Below are positions 22,220 through 32,998 of a stretch of 64,000 nt of DNA, one piece after another. Below the pieces are notes generated by a model. The model was not told the origin of the DNA. It searched no databases and worked only from the letters and a program-made list of their open reading frames with translations. Each line of letters opens with the position of its first letter. The stretch's first letter is position 1. A program made the position numbers and the translations under genes. The stretch comes from Tenebrio molitor (taxonomy: Eukaryota; Arthropoda; Insecta; Coleoptera; Tenebrionidae). The stretch is from assembly GCF_963966145.1 (NCBI RefSeq), contig NC_091046.1, positions 16,988,001 through 17,052,000 of the forward strand, read 5' to 3'.

Positions 22220-22802
22220 TACAGGGTGTTCTCGAAGTTGACGCGTTCCTTGTAACACAAGGTACTACACATTATTCTTAAGAATTTTAGCCTAAATCTT
22301 CTTAGTAAAATGTTTGTATTAACGGAGATAATTGATTGTATATTTTTATTGTTTTCTAAAATTTTAAGTCCGGTCCTGTCCATTTCTCCGCTGTACTAGA
22401 TTAATAACTAACCCCCCCCCAGAATGGTGTCTTTCCGGAAATCGCTTTGCAATACTCTCTGGACGCTGCAGATGCATAACATTGCCCATGCATTTGCAAC
22501 ATATCTGTGAGTGTGAGCTCATTATTTTCCTAATAATAAAGCCATTTCGACTAATTCGATGACAACTCTGCCAGTAGTTTTGATTAACGTCCATGCTCAT
22601 TTGATTTTTTTTTGTCAATTCCAATTTCTAACAAATCAGCGCAAATTTGAGCAGGACCGGTTTCAAAAATTTCAAAAAAATTAACTTATTGTATCTTCAT
22701 TGCCGTACACATTTTACTAAGGTGATTTTGGCTAAAATTCTTTAGAACAACGCATACTATCACATGTTAAAAGGAACGCCTCAACTTCGAAAACACCCTG
22801 TA
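22220..22802 (-). mobile_element. Deleted TIR transposon D3
   Basis: TA-bounded, with terminal repeats CAGGGTGTTCTCGAAGTTGA (left) and the complement of CAGGGTGTTTTCGAAGTTGA (right), and further matching inward (TTTAGCCTAAATCTTCTTAG against CTAAGGTGATTTTGGCTAAA). On the minus strand a degraded frame reads E-L-T-L-T-D-M-L-Q-M-H-G-Q-C-Y and, one frame away, K-R-F-P-E-R-H-H, compatible with the first helix-turn-helix of the same transposase superfamily. Confidence 0.6.
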
Positions 22803-23465
22803 TACCAATCTAAATTCCGTTTTGCATATCATCATAATGTACGCATTACGTAGATGTAGTGGAAAAAAAACTGATAGCTTTAATAATTTCATAATAAATT
22901 GCTATCAAAATCAACTTTCACATCAATTTTGTTTTCAAAAAAATAATTATGCCATGTTGTATAGTATTGCCGTTATAACTTTTTATCTGCTCCGCCCACT
23001 AAAATTGACCAATCAGAATCAAAGCCGGATTCAATCTGTACAACTTTTCATCACATTTGCGACGTAAAAAAGTTAAGGTTAGAATTTTGCTGTCAAGTCC
23101 ACAATTATTGTTTTAGGTTCTAAAAAATAAAATGTCATCAAAACAATTCGAATGTCAGAAATTTTTACTGTATAAATCAGATCGTCTTAACAACTTATTT
23201 GATTGGTAACTAAGAAAATGAAATGGGCGGGGCAGACAAAATGTTACGTTGTCCTTAGTATAGTATCAAAATTGAAGATTATGTCCTCCAATTTTCATCT
23301 TTTTTTGACCATTTTAAATAGGTTAAATTTAAAAAATGCCATACGATGGTCCACCCTGTATTTGCTCCAAAAATTATTATCTTTTTGGACTATCCCATTT
23401 TTTTTTTGTGTAGACGACAAAATATCAAAATAACACTGTTTCCGCTTTGTAATATGTAGGTAGAC
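22803..23465. other. No gene recognised
   Basis: AT-rich sequence with no family-like frame. GGTCCACCCTGTATTTG near 23350 could be a worn TIR end. Confidence 0.3.
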
Positions 23466-23863
23466 TACAGTTCATTTCAAAATTATCGAGTACACCTCAA
23501 AAATCAAGAAGTCGATTTATTACAGTTTTTTCCACATGTAAAGATGCCTTTTTGAAATTTGAGCGTCATATTTTTTATATAGGTTAGGTAAGTTTGACAA
23601 CATAAAATGTCACTGATATTTTAGAACACCATAATATTGTCTGTTTTATCCTCTGTACAGTGCTCTTCGCGATGTTATAGTCCTGTGCTACCCTCCGGAT
23701 CGACCACCCTTCTTCTAATTTGGAAAGAATGAGCACTTTTGCGTTTTCGGTTAGATTAGGCATTTTGTTTGTCAAAATTGACATTGATCATTGACAAAAA
23801 AATGTAAGTGCAATTCACACTGCAGAAAATTAGGTGTACTCTATAATTTTGAAATTAACTGTA
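23466..23863 (-). mobile_element. Tc1-like miniature element with relic HTH ORF, second example
   Basis: Terminal repeats CAGTTCATTTCAAAATTATC (left) and ATAATTTTGAAATTAACTG (right) lie next to TA, with GAGTACACCTC against GGTGTACTC inward. On the minus strand 23584-23784 a frame begins M-S-I-L-T-N-K-M-P-N-L-T-E-N-A-K and contains S-K-L-E-E-G-W-S-I-R-R-V-A-Q-D-Y, a Tc1 paired-type helix-turn-helix, with the rest of the transposase deleted. Same architecture as 177-674 but different ends. Confidence 0.65.
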
Positions 23864-25804
23864 TGTCCACTGATAGAATGCATAGTTTTTTAACTTACCC
23901 GACCAAAGGTAGGTAAGTTATTGTGATCGGTCCAAAATTTCGAATTGCTAATTTCATCAGATCTTTACGTTTTGAGGTCCTCTGAACACGTTTATGAAGT
24001 TTTTAGAATGATGTCTGTCCGTGCGTCTGTCTGTGCGTCTGTCTGTCCCACTTTTCGTTCTCCCACGATTACTCAAAAATGCTTTGACCGATTGCTTTCA
24101 AATTTGACCAACACAAACTTACCCGTGGTCTCTCGAGTTGAAAAGCTTTTGGTGTCAATCGGACCACGGGGGGTGGAAGAGAGTGGAGGTAGGTCGAAAA
24201 AATTATAAGGGAACATGGAAATTTGACTTTACCGTTTGAAAGGGCATGTGTTTTTATGTCGGAAACGATGTTTACCATTTGCGGATTTTTCCAATATGGC
24301 GGACTTATGAAGTAATTTACGTCTTCATAGGTCGACGGCGATAAACAAAAAAACTTCGGATCTTGCCATTGGAAATAACTCTGTAATAGTGACCACCGAA
24401 TAAAGTTTGCTGTCAATCCGACTACGAGGGGTGGAAGAGGGTGGGGGTTGCTCGAAAAAATAATGAGGTGACATGGAAATTTGACATTACCAGTTGAAAG
24501 GGCATGTGTTTTTATGTTGGAAATGATATTTACTATTTGCGAGAATTAGAAGACGACTTATGTGGGTTAACACGGACAAGGTAGGTATCTCGGGTCAATT
24601 CAGATTGGTTTAAATTGATGTCGGGGAAGTTACTAGGCCGGGTCTTCGACTCGGCTCCATCCCTCATTTTTAAATATCCTTAGATAACAAAATCCCCAAA
24701 CCATAACATTGAAATATTAACAAAGTATCATAGATTGTATTGGTAATATCTTGAAACATTCACGCCACTGATTCTCATTGGTTGTTATGAAACCCACGCG
24801 AAAAATAAATTATATGACATTTCAAATTTGAAACTGTCAGTGCTGTCAAGTGGTTTAAGCATTTAGATTTGCGATTTTCCTTCTTTACAGCTTTGGTTTG
24901 CGTTTCTCTGGTTTTAAAAATTATTAATTTTGATCGTGTTGCAGTTTTGATCTGTTCCGTTGCGATTTTTTGTTGATTTTTTTGAATTTGTGAAGTGAGT
25001 GCGTGCCTCGAGAATCTAGCATGATGAACACTTTAAGTGACATTACAAACATCGAAAATGAGACAGAGGTAATTTTTGTTCCTGCATTAAATATTAATCT
25101 CTTGTTTGTGTTTAACCATTTTCGAAAAAAGCTGGAAATTTAAATTTCATTAGCCAACTTTTTTCGGAAATTCGAAAATGTATTGTATTGTATTTTTAAT
25201 TCCGTGGGGCACATTATCACTCGTGAAATATACTGTATTAATAAAACCTAATATATTACTACTAGTATAGGTACTGAAGTTGTCTTTCGTCTTTCCTAAG
25301 TGCAAACATGCAGAATAATAATAAAACATCACGTGTAGAGTGTACGAGTGTAGGTAAACCTGCTCTTTCCATTTTTTTAAATTTCGCGCCGGATCTATTT
25401 GTTGTAGCCTTGAGTGAACATTTTTAGTAACATTTATGTCAAGGAATCTATGAGTGGACACTTGGACAGAGTATAACAGGCCTCGCACTTGATACATACA
25501 CGGTTGCTAAAAAGTATGGATAGGTACAGCTAAATATTTTCAAAACGGTGTAGCAGAGCTCGTTGAAATTTGGCACACAGTGAGAAGTATTTAAATTCTA
25601 TCATATGAGATTTTTTTCAATTTTCTAACATCATTTATTTTGAAGATATAAGGCTAACTTGATTTTTTTTAAATGGCATGTGTAGTCAAGTTTAATATTT
25701 TTGAAAGTGTATTTTTTTGTGAATTCGGTGATGTAGGTAACACATGCTCACATCGCCGCCATTTTCAAAATCTTTTTAGCATAAAAATTATGTAGGTAGG
25801 TAGG
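23864..25804. repeat. Repeat-rich region with a direct repeat; no gene confirmed
   Basis: 23998-24056 contains a degenerate GTCTGTCC/GTGCGTCT microsatellite. Two blocks about 270 bp apart (about 24145-24285 and 24410-24545) are direct near-copies, sharing ATGGAAATTTGAC and GAAAGGGCATGTGTTTTTAT. At 25021-25068 an ATG begins M-M-N-T-L-S-D-I-T-N-I-E-N-E-T-E followed by a GTAATT donor, which could be a first coding exon, but no partner exon was found. Confidence 0.4.
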
Positions 25805-25884
25805 TACTGTCGCGAGCAATAAATTTTGGTCGTTGATAAAATCAGAGTCAGCGTCGAAAGAGTTTAACAGTTTATTTTGAACAA

Positions 25885-26044
25885 TGTTGGAGTTTGGCAA
25901 TTTTACCCTTTGGTGTTGCCATGTGTTGTATTATATATCTAGTAGGCATATAATAACAAACAATTGTACTTTTAACGAGAGTTGTCATAATAAAGAATTT
26001 CGTGTTCGCTGATCCTGTATTGCTGATTCATTGAAACTCTCACA
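25885..26044 (+). repeat. 5' LTR of Ty1/copia element
   Basis: 160 bp, TGTTGGAG to CTCACA. Identical to the 3' LTR except for a 4-bp indel near the TATATATC segment, with no substitutions seen by eye. AATAAAG near 25990 may serve as a polyadenylation signal. The 5-bp AACAA precedes it. Confidence 0.95.
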
Positions 26045-26123
26045 GGTTATGGGCCCAGTACAAACAGGTTCACGATTAATTGAAATTTGAAGACTGCTAT
26101 CGCGCAAAATCTAACGCAATTTA

Positions 26124-26857
26124 GTGGAAATGAGTTTCACAAATTCAACAAGATTTGAAATGTTAAATAAAAGCAATTATGATACATGGAAGATCCAGGT
26201 AGAAGCCCTCCTTATCAAGAATGATACTTGGTCGTATGTATCCGGCGAAAAGTCTAAACCCCAAATTACCGGTGAAGATGAAGCTCGTGCTGTCACAGAA
26301 GAGGAGCAAAAGAAATGGATCGCCGCCGATCGCATGGCGAAATCAGATTTAATCCTCGCCATGAATGCATCGGAACTTAGGCAGATTCGCAGTTGTGAGA
26401 CTTCGCGGGAGATATGGATGAAACTAGAATCCATATATGAATCCAAAGGACCGGCACGCAAGGCAACGTTATTAAAGCAATTGATACAACACAAGATGCC
26501 CAAAGATGACGACGTTCGTGAACACGTAGCCAGATTTATGGACACAGTCGATAAATTACAAGGAACGAACATCGAGATAAATGGTGATCTGTTGTCCATC
26601 ATGTTGCTATACAGTTTACCTAGTAGTTTTGAGAATTTTCGATGCCAGAGTCCAGAGATAGCTTACCTAACGTGGAAAATCTAAAGGTGAAGATTGTCGA
26701 GGAGAATGACGCACGGAATCAGAAACTTGACGGAAGTTCAACCGGCGGTGTCATGTTCTCTAAACAGTTCTCAAGGGATTCGAACTCATCAAAAGATAAC
26801 TACAAGAAACAAAACGAAAAATCTTCGAAGCCCAAAATTACCTACAAGTGTAATTAG
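26124..26857 (+). pseudogene. copia gag, with frameshift and stop
   Basis: Starts M-E-M-S-F-T-N-S-T-R-F-E-M-L-N and carries the copia gag fold with W-K-I-Q-V-E-A-L-L near residue 22 and the following helical region. The frame shifts near 26640, where a few bases appear lost, and continues one frame over with S-R-D-S-L-P-N-V-E-N-L-K-V. A TAG at 26855-26857 falls inside the zinc knuckle (C-N-stop-C-G-K-R-G-H-K-A-A-D-C). As it stands the element cannot make a full gag or gag-pol protein. Confidence 0.85.
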
Positions 26858-29800
26858 TGCGGTAAACGTGGTCACAAAGCTGCTGATTGCTTCAAAAAGA
26901 AGAGAGAAGAAAACCAAAAAGCTGGACTTGTTCATGAAGCTTATTTTTCGGGTAAAAGTAACGATAAATGGTGTTTGGACAGCGGATGTACATCACACAT
27001 TTGCAACGACAAGGAGTTGTTCATCAATTCAGAAAAAGCTCAATGCCAGCTGAAATTGGCAAGTAACGCAACAACTCAGGCAATTGCGAAAGGAAGCGTG
27101 AACATACTAACCTCCGTCGGAAATCAACCAAAGAAGATTGAATTGAAAAATACTCTGTATGCTCCTGATTTCAGAACAAATTTGTTGTCCATTGCGAAGA
27201 TCGAGGACAAGAATCGTGAAGTTCTTTTTACGAAGAATCGGGCATTCATCCAAGATCGTCGTGGACGTGTCAAGATGATAGCAGATCGAGATGGAGACCT
27301 ATTCTATCTTCGAGAAAATCACCAGAAAGCATGTGCTACATCTGTCACCATGACATGTGACATTTTTAACAATTGGCATCGACGTTTTGGTCATTTAAAT
27401 TTCAAAGATTTGGAAGTAATGATGAAGAAAAATCTCGTTACTGGTGCGAAATTAAAAGGCGCTGTGAGTACCAATAACCCATGCAAAATTTGCATCTCTG
27501 GCAAGTTTGCTACCGCCCCGTTTCCAAGACGCCCTAATCGATCCTCAAACTTGCTGGACATCGTACATACAGATGTATGCGGGCCTATGAGAATTAAGTC
27601 TAAGGGTGGTGCTCGTTATTTTGTTACTTTTACAGACGATTACAGTCGCTGGACTCAGACGTATCTGATTCGGAAGAAATCCGAAGTAGCATCAAAATTC
27701 AGAGAGTACAAGAACTTTGTGGAAACACAATTGGAAAGAAAAATCAAAGCAGTTCAATCAGATAATGGAAAAGAATATTGCAACAAGGAAATGGACAAGT
27801 TTTTCCGAGACTCTGGTATTCAACGTCGTTTGACTACGGTCTACAGTCCTCAACAGAACGGTTTGGCAGAACGCAAGAATAGAACGCTCGTAGAGGCTGC
27901 CAGATGTATCTTATTAGAATCTGGTCTTCCTGCATCATTTTGGGGAGAAGCCATAATGACAGCAAATCACGTTCGAAACAGATGCATCTCCAAAAGTATT
28001 GACGGAGATATTCCCTATAAACGTTGGACTGGGAAGTCTCCAGATGTTAGTCATCTACAAATATTTGGTTGCAAAGCTTACGTTTTGGATAAATCAACTA
28101 ATCGAGGGAAGTTTGACTCGAAAACTGTTGAAGGAATATTTGTTGGTTATTCAGATAATCCAAAAGGGTATCGAGTGTGGATACCGTCAGAGCAAAAAAT
28201 TCGAATTTCTAGAGACGTCAAATTCTTAGAAGAATTCGAAAGCAATGAGTACGAAGATATAATCTCAAGTGAAACTTTAAATGGAAGGTTTAAGCTCTCC
28301 GATCTATTGGGCAATATGGATCCTAGCGGAAGAGTTGATATTGACATTTGTGGGGGGGAAAACGGTCTAGAAGAGACGAAGGCTCCAACTGTCAATATGC
28401 AAGAAATTCCATTGATGCAAGAAGATTTCGAAGAAGACGAAATCACAGGTGAGATAGTCACTCCAGACGAAGAGATCGAGAAAATGGATGACGCAATCAA
28501 AACCAAGAGGGGTCCGGGAAGACCTCGCAAGATTTTAACTGGAAAAGTTGGAAGACCGAAGAAACAGTATCACATGATCTACAATCAAAATCTTCCTGTT
28601 GTAGTCGACAGATCGAACATTGAACCAACTTCGAATGAAGATCCACGAAACGAAGAGATAGACTTTGTCATGGCAGCATCTGAAATTCCTTTTTCAGAAG
28701 CTATCCACGGTGCAGATAAGGACGAATGGAAGGATGCCATCCTATCTGAGATTAAGAGTCTAGTCATCAACGATACATGGGATGTCGTCGACAAGCCAGA
28801 TCACACCAAAGTAGTGGGTTGCAGGACAGTTCTCCGCAACAAGTATGCAGCTGATGGAACCTTAGACCGACGTAAGGCGAGAGTAGTGGCAAAGGGATTT
28901 ACTCAGAGACCCGGGATTGACTTCCATGACACGTTTGCGCCAGTTGCTCGTTTAAGCTCATTGAGATTGTTGGTGGCCCTAACAGCTAGATACAATTTGA
29001 AAATATCGCAGCTAGATGTAACAAGAGCATATTTAAACGGCAAAATAGACACGGAAGTTTTTATGGAAAAACCCGCATTGCTCAAAGAAATGCTCCAACG
29101 AATTATCGATGAAGAAGAAGATGATCATACACTTGTGAAAAAAGCTAGAGTTATGTTGAGAGATCTTCAAGGTGAAAATAAAATCTGCAGACTTCGTAAG
29201 GCTCTGTACGGGTTGCGACAAGCAGGTCGACAATGGAACTACGAAATAGATAAAACGATGAAAAGAGCAGGACTTGTTCCAACAAATGCAGATCCGTGTG
29301 TGTACGTTGACAAAAACACGAGAACATTTGTTTTGATCTATGTGGACGATATATTAATTATCTCCGGAAATCAGGAAAGAGAAAGGCAAATCAAAGACGT
29401 TCTTTCCAAAACTTTTTGTATCAAAGATTTTGGTTTAGCAAAATACTGTTTGGGCATTCAAATAGAGCAAAATGAAAATGAAATATGCCTGTCTCAAGCA
29501 GGATATATCCGGGAAATCTTGAAGAGGAATCGCATGGAAGATTGTAAGCCCGTTTTGACACCGCTTGCAGTTGGATCTAAACTTTCTGAACTTCATTCTG
29601 AAGATGACAACGAAGATACAAATTTTCCTTTTAGAGAGCTAATAGGAGCGCTTATGTATGTGGGGACTCGTCCAGATGTATCACATGCTGTGAGCGTCCT
29701 GAGTCAATTCAGCAATTGTTACCGCAAGAAACATTGCACAGCGGCTAAGAGAGTTCTTAGATATCTGAAAGGAACCATCGACAAGAAACTCATCTACAGG

Positions 29801-30301
29801 AAGAATCAGGATAATTTAACCTGCTACGTAGACGCAGACTGGGCGAACTGCGAGATTGACAGAAGATCTTACACGGAATCAACTTTCATACTCTCCGGCG
29901 CTGCTTTCTCCTGGGAATCCAGAAAGCAACGAACCGTCGCATTATCGTCTACCGAAGCCGAATATATGGCACTCAGTGATGCATCCAAGGAAGCAGTTTT
30001 TCTAATTGGTTACCTGAAGGAATTGGGATTTCAATCACTAGCAAACGTTGTGGTTTTTAACGATAATCAAGGTGCTGGAAAATTAACCGAAAATTCCGTC
30101 TATCATGCAAGATCGAAACATATTGATGTTAGATACCATTTTATTCGCGACGCAGTGAAGAAACATCCCATCAAGATCCTGTACCTACCGACCGAGGAAA
30201 TGATAGCAGATGTACTAACGAAAGCCTTACCCAAAGAAAATCATGACAGATGTATTCTTGGATTGGGACTTCAATCCGACAACACCTCAGCTGTAACTTG
30301 A
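26858..30301 (+). CDS. copia pol: protease, integrase, RT, RNase H
   Basis: Open from just after the gag stop to TGA at 30301, in the same frame as the second gag segment. Order is typical of Ty1/copia. The protease motif D-S-G-C-T-S-H-I-C is near 26978. The integrase has an H-x-x-C zinc region near 27375-27495 (W-H-R-R-F-G-H-L, C-K-I-C), D in H-T-D-V-C-G-P-M, D in Q-S-D-N-G-K-E-Y and E in N-G-L-A-E-R-K-N-R-T. The reverse transcriptase has Y-V-D-D-I-L-I near 29340. RNase H has D-A-D-W-A-N near 29832 and S-S-T-E-A-E-Y-M-A-L near 29947. No stop or frameshift lies within this stretch. The first codon of the annotated part is inside gag, so it has no start of its own. Confidence 0.9.
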   Translation, partial: CGKRGHKAADCFKKKREENQKAGLVHEAYFSGKSNDKWCLDSGCTSHICNDKELFINSEKAQCQLKLASNATTQAIAKGSVNILTSVGNQPKKIELKNTLYAPDFRTNLLSIAKIEDKNREVLFTKNRAFIQDRRGRVKMIADRDGDLFYLRENHQKACATSVTMTCDIFNNWHRRFGHLNFKDLEVMMKKNLVTGAKLKGAVSTNNPCKICISGKFATAPFPRRPNRSSNLLDIVHTDVCGPMRIKSKGGARYFVTFTDDYSRWTQTYLIRKKSEVASKFREYKNFVETQLERKIKAVQSDNGKEYCNKEMDKFFRDSGIQRRLTTVYSPQQNGLAERKNRTLVEAARCILLESGLPASFWGEAIMTANHVRNRCISKSIDGDIPYKRWTGKSPDVSHLQIFGCKAYVLDKSTNRGKFDSKTVEGIFVGYSDNPKGYRVWIPSEQKIRISRDVKFLEEFESNEYEDIISSETLNGRFKLSDLLGNMDPSGRVDIDICGGENGLEETKAPTVNMQEIPLMQEDFEEDEITGEIVTPDEEIEKMDDAIKTKRGPGRPRKILTGKVGRPKKQYHMIYNQNLPVVVDRSNIEPTSNEDPRNEEIDFVMAASEIPFSEAIHGADKDEWKDAILSEIKSLVINDTWDVVDKPDHTKVVGCRTVLRNKYAADGTLDRRKARVVAKGFTQRPGIDFHDTFAPVARLSSLRLLVALTARYNLKISQLDVTRAYLNGKIDTEVFMEKPALLKEMLQRIIDEEEDDHTLVKKARVMLRDLQGENKICRLRKALYGLRQAGRQWNYEIDKTMKRAGLVPTNADPCVYVDKNTRTFVLIYVDDILIISGNQERERQIKDVLSKTFCIKDFGLAKYCLGIQIEQNENEICLSQAGYIREILKRNRMEDCKPVLTPLAVGSKLSELHSEDDNEDTNFPFRELIGALMYVGTRPDVSHAVSVLSQFSNCYRKKHCTAAKRVLRYLKGTIDKKLIYRKNQDNLTCYVDADWANCEIDRRSYTESTFILSGAAFSWESRKQRTVALSSTEAEYMALSDASKEAVFLIGYLKELGFQSLANVVVFNDNQGAGKLTENSVYHARSKHIDVRYHFIRDAVKKHPIKILYLPTEEMIADVLTKALPKENHDRCILGLGLQSDNTSAVT

Positions 30302-30308
30302 GGGGGGG

Positions 30309-30464
30309 TGTTGGAGTTTGGCAATTTTACCCTTTGGTGTTGCCATGTGTTGTATTATATAGTAGGCATATAATAACAAACAATTGTACTTTTAACGAGA
30401 GTTGTCATAATAAAGAATTTCGTGTTCGCTGATCCTGTATTGCTGATTCATTGAAACTCTCACA
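30309..30464 (+). repeat. 3' LTR of Ty1/copia element
   Basis: 156 bp, TGTTGGAG to CTCACA, preceded by a G-rich polypurine tract (30301-30308). It differs from the 5' LTR only by the 4-bp indel. Confidence 0.95.
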
Positions 30465-31253
30465 AACAACAACAAAGGTAGAGTTACGAGTATAATCGGT
30501 ACATGTTACCATTTTGATGGTCGAAACGGCAAGAGAGAATCTTGTCTTACATTAGTTTTAGTTACATTTTAAGAGGAAAGTGAAAGCGGTGCTTTCTCCT
30601 TGTGCGCACTTAGAAGTTAAAAGTCCCTAACTCCAGTTTTTACAAGTTCAAATTGTGGCGCCAATGTCCACTTCTTAACAGTCGTCAATGTCATTTCAAA
30701 ATTTGGTTAGATTGTCACAAATTTAAAAAATGTCCCTGTCTGATTATGCCCATGTCAACAAAGTGTCAAAAAAATTAGAACAAAATAACAATTAATGTCA
30801 TACAACATGATGTTAGGTTATGACATTTACGACTGTTTTACAATGGAGCATTTTCGATTGCGTCAAAGACCTTGACGACCAAAATTTGTTGCTCGCGACT
30901 GTATCTACCTATTTGGTGTTTAAGCTTTTTATTTATTTTTTATTAAAATGTATTCTGTTTCAGTTAAGTCTCTTATTTTTACACTGATTGTTGACTTTTA
31001 TTAATTTTTTAGTCAAAATACAAGCAAGAAACAACTAACGATAGCTAAAGACAACATTTCCAAGGCTAACTAAATTTTAGGTAGGTACATTTAAATTTTT
31101 TTTATTAATCCGATAATTTTTTATAAAGTTTCGATTAAAATAAGATATGCATGTGTTACATCACTGAATTAACAATACAATTCTCTTTTTAAAAATATTA
31201 AATTTGACCCAGCGTGTCATTTCAGTTTTGTACACAAATAGTCCAGTCAATAC

Positions 31254-32998
31254 AGGTGTCCCAGAACTGGCTCCCCAGAGAAAAAAGGGAGCCTTAGGGC
31301 GAATATATTAACGTGTATTTTGAAGAAAAAAAGTCCTATCTCAAATGATAACCGAGAAAAGACATTCTGAAGTTGATCAATTAGAGTTGAGCATCATTAA
31401 GGTGGAATAATCGCAATTTTGCGTTGCCTAGGTTTCCTTTTTATCCGTAAACCTCTATAATTCTGTCCATTAGATTTGGTCCACTACATTTATTAGAATG
31501 ATTGTTTACGTCAGTTTGACATTTGTTATACAATTTCAGTGTATCATTTAACATGTATTCTTCCTCTGAGTACGTAAATATGATTCTTACTTTTGCGCGA
31601 TGTGGGAACAATGCATGTGAAGCAGTAAGGTTGTACCGTGAACAATTTCCGCAAAGACAAAGTCATCCGGATCATAAAACAATCCTGAAATTAATCGCTC
31701 GGGGTCGAGAAACGGGTCAGATGCAGCTAGTTCGAAGAAGAAGTTGGGGGTGCTCCAAGAAATCTAAGAACTGTCGAACACGAGGAAGCCGTATTGAATG
31801 TCTTTGAGGAAGACGGCACCCGGAGTATTCGAACAGTTTCTCGTGAAATGGGTTTATCCAAGAGTTCGGTGCAAAGAGTTCCAGCTGATAATAGGAGGCA
31901 TCCGTACCACTATACAGGAGTACAACATCTTCTGCCAGAGGATTATCCAATTAGGCGAGAGTTTTATCTATGGTTAATAAACCAAAACGATGCTCCACAC
32001 TTCTTGTCACGGATACTGTTTTCTGATGAGTCGCTATTTTGCCGGTAAGGTTGTTCCAGTTATCACAACCTTTATATCTGGGCAGAGGAAAATCCAAGAG
32101 AATTATTTCCCAGAGGTTTTCAACATAGGTTTTCTGTTAATTTGTGGACTGGGCTATTGGGCGATCGTTTGGCAAGTATAAGCGTGGTGGATCCTTCCAT
32201 TTGTTAACATTCCGAATCCCCGGCTCTAGATTGGACCGTTTGAATTCCCCGCAAGATTAACGGGGGCAAGATATGCTCAGTTCATTGGCACGGAGCTACC
32301 TGATTTACTTGAAATTGTACCTCTTGCTTATCGCATAAATGACTGGTTCCAACATTGTAGCAGAAATGTTCGGGAAATTTTGGATAACCAATATCCACAG
32401 CGCTGGATCGGTCGAAGAGGACCGCATCATTAGCCTGCCAGGTCTCCAGATCTGAATCATTTATCAGCGGCCCATAAATTCAGAGGCTGATCTGAGAGTT
32501 CGAATTCAGGAGGCTTTGTTGCAGTTACTGAAGAAATGATAACTAACGCTACTACAAGAAGTTTGTTAAGTAGAGCACAATTGTGCATACAAATGAATGG
32601 TGGTCATTTCGAACATCTGCTTTAACATTGTTACCTATTTAAATAAATGGTTCTTTTTAGAATCGCCATTTTTATTGTTTTATTTCGAATTTTGCAATTG
32701 TCAAGTCTTGATGTTGATGACAGATAAACGTCAACGAATTTTTATATCGGAAAACGTCAAAATTCCAGTTGCCCAAACATTTTATTGATTTGTGCGATAT
32801 CAGAGATTTTTTGTTGTTGTTTAGCAACCGATCGGATTTTTTAGTAACACCTGAGGACGAGCTTCGGGGATTGGTGAAATTAAAAACTTTATAACTCGGT
32901 AATTTGAGCTAGCAGAAAATTTATTTTAGTCAATTTGGAGTCTCCTTTGTTGTCGGCACATGCCTGTTTTCTCTGGGGAGCCAGTTCTGGGACACCTG
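31254..32998 (+). mobile_element. Full-length DUF4817-type transposon D4
   Basis: Bounded by TA (31252-31253 and 32999-33000) with terminal repeats CAGGTGTCCCAGAACTGGCT (left) and complement (right), extending through CCCCAGAGAAAA. It is inserted in the left arm of the long-TIR element; removing it with one TA rejoins AGTCCAGTCAATA to TAAACATTTGACC, which the right arm shows uninterrupted. Confidence 0.85.
31553..32625 (+). pseudogene. DUF4817-type transposase of D4
   Basis: M-Y-S-S-S-E-Y-V-N-M-I-L-T-F-A-R-C-G begins at 31553, then R-L-Y-R-E-Q-F-P-Q-R-Q-S-H-P-D. After a frameshift near 31745: R-T-V-S-R-E-M-G-L-S-K-S-S-V-Q-R-V and D-Y-P-I-R-R-E-F-Y-L-W-L, then F-S-D-E-S-L-F (first catalytic Asp, near 32020). 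Further stops follow, with N-V-R-E-I-L-D-N-Q-Y-P and W-P-A-R-S-P-D-L-N-like remnants near 32370-32460 and finally C-I-Q-M-N-G-G-H-F-E-H-L-L-stop at 32625. All domains are traceable but the gene is dead. Confidence 0.8.

Larger units (their letters stand above)
25885..30464 (+). mobile_element. Ty1/copia LTR retrotransposon, recent insertion
   Basis: LTRs at 25885-26044 and 30309-30464. AACAA flanks both sides (25880-25884 and 30465-30469), a 5-bp target duplication. Directly after the 5' LTR, GGTTATGGGCCCAG (26045-26058) is complementary to the anticodon-arm region of initiator methionine tRNA, the half-tRNA primer site known from copia. A purine tract of A and seven G precedes the 3' LTR. 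Gag is broken but pol is open over about 1,140 codons. Confidence 0.95.
25805..30903. mobile_element. MITE family B, host of the copia insertion
   Basis: TACTGTCGCGAGCAATAAAT at 25805 and the complement of TACAGTCGCGAGCAACAAAT at its right end (30903) are inverted repeats; both continue with TTTTGGTCGT. Without the copia element it would be about 510 bp. Its ends resemble those of family A (TACTATCGCGGCC), so the two probably belong to one superfamily. Confidence 0.8.

Noticed and set aside
28147..29233. Minus-strand frames opposite copia pol
   Set aside because: Shadows of the intact pol frame with clear catalytic motifs.
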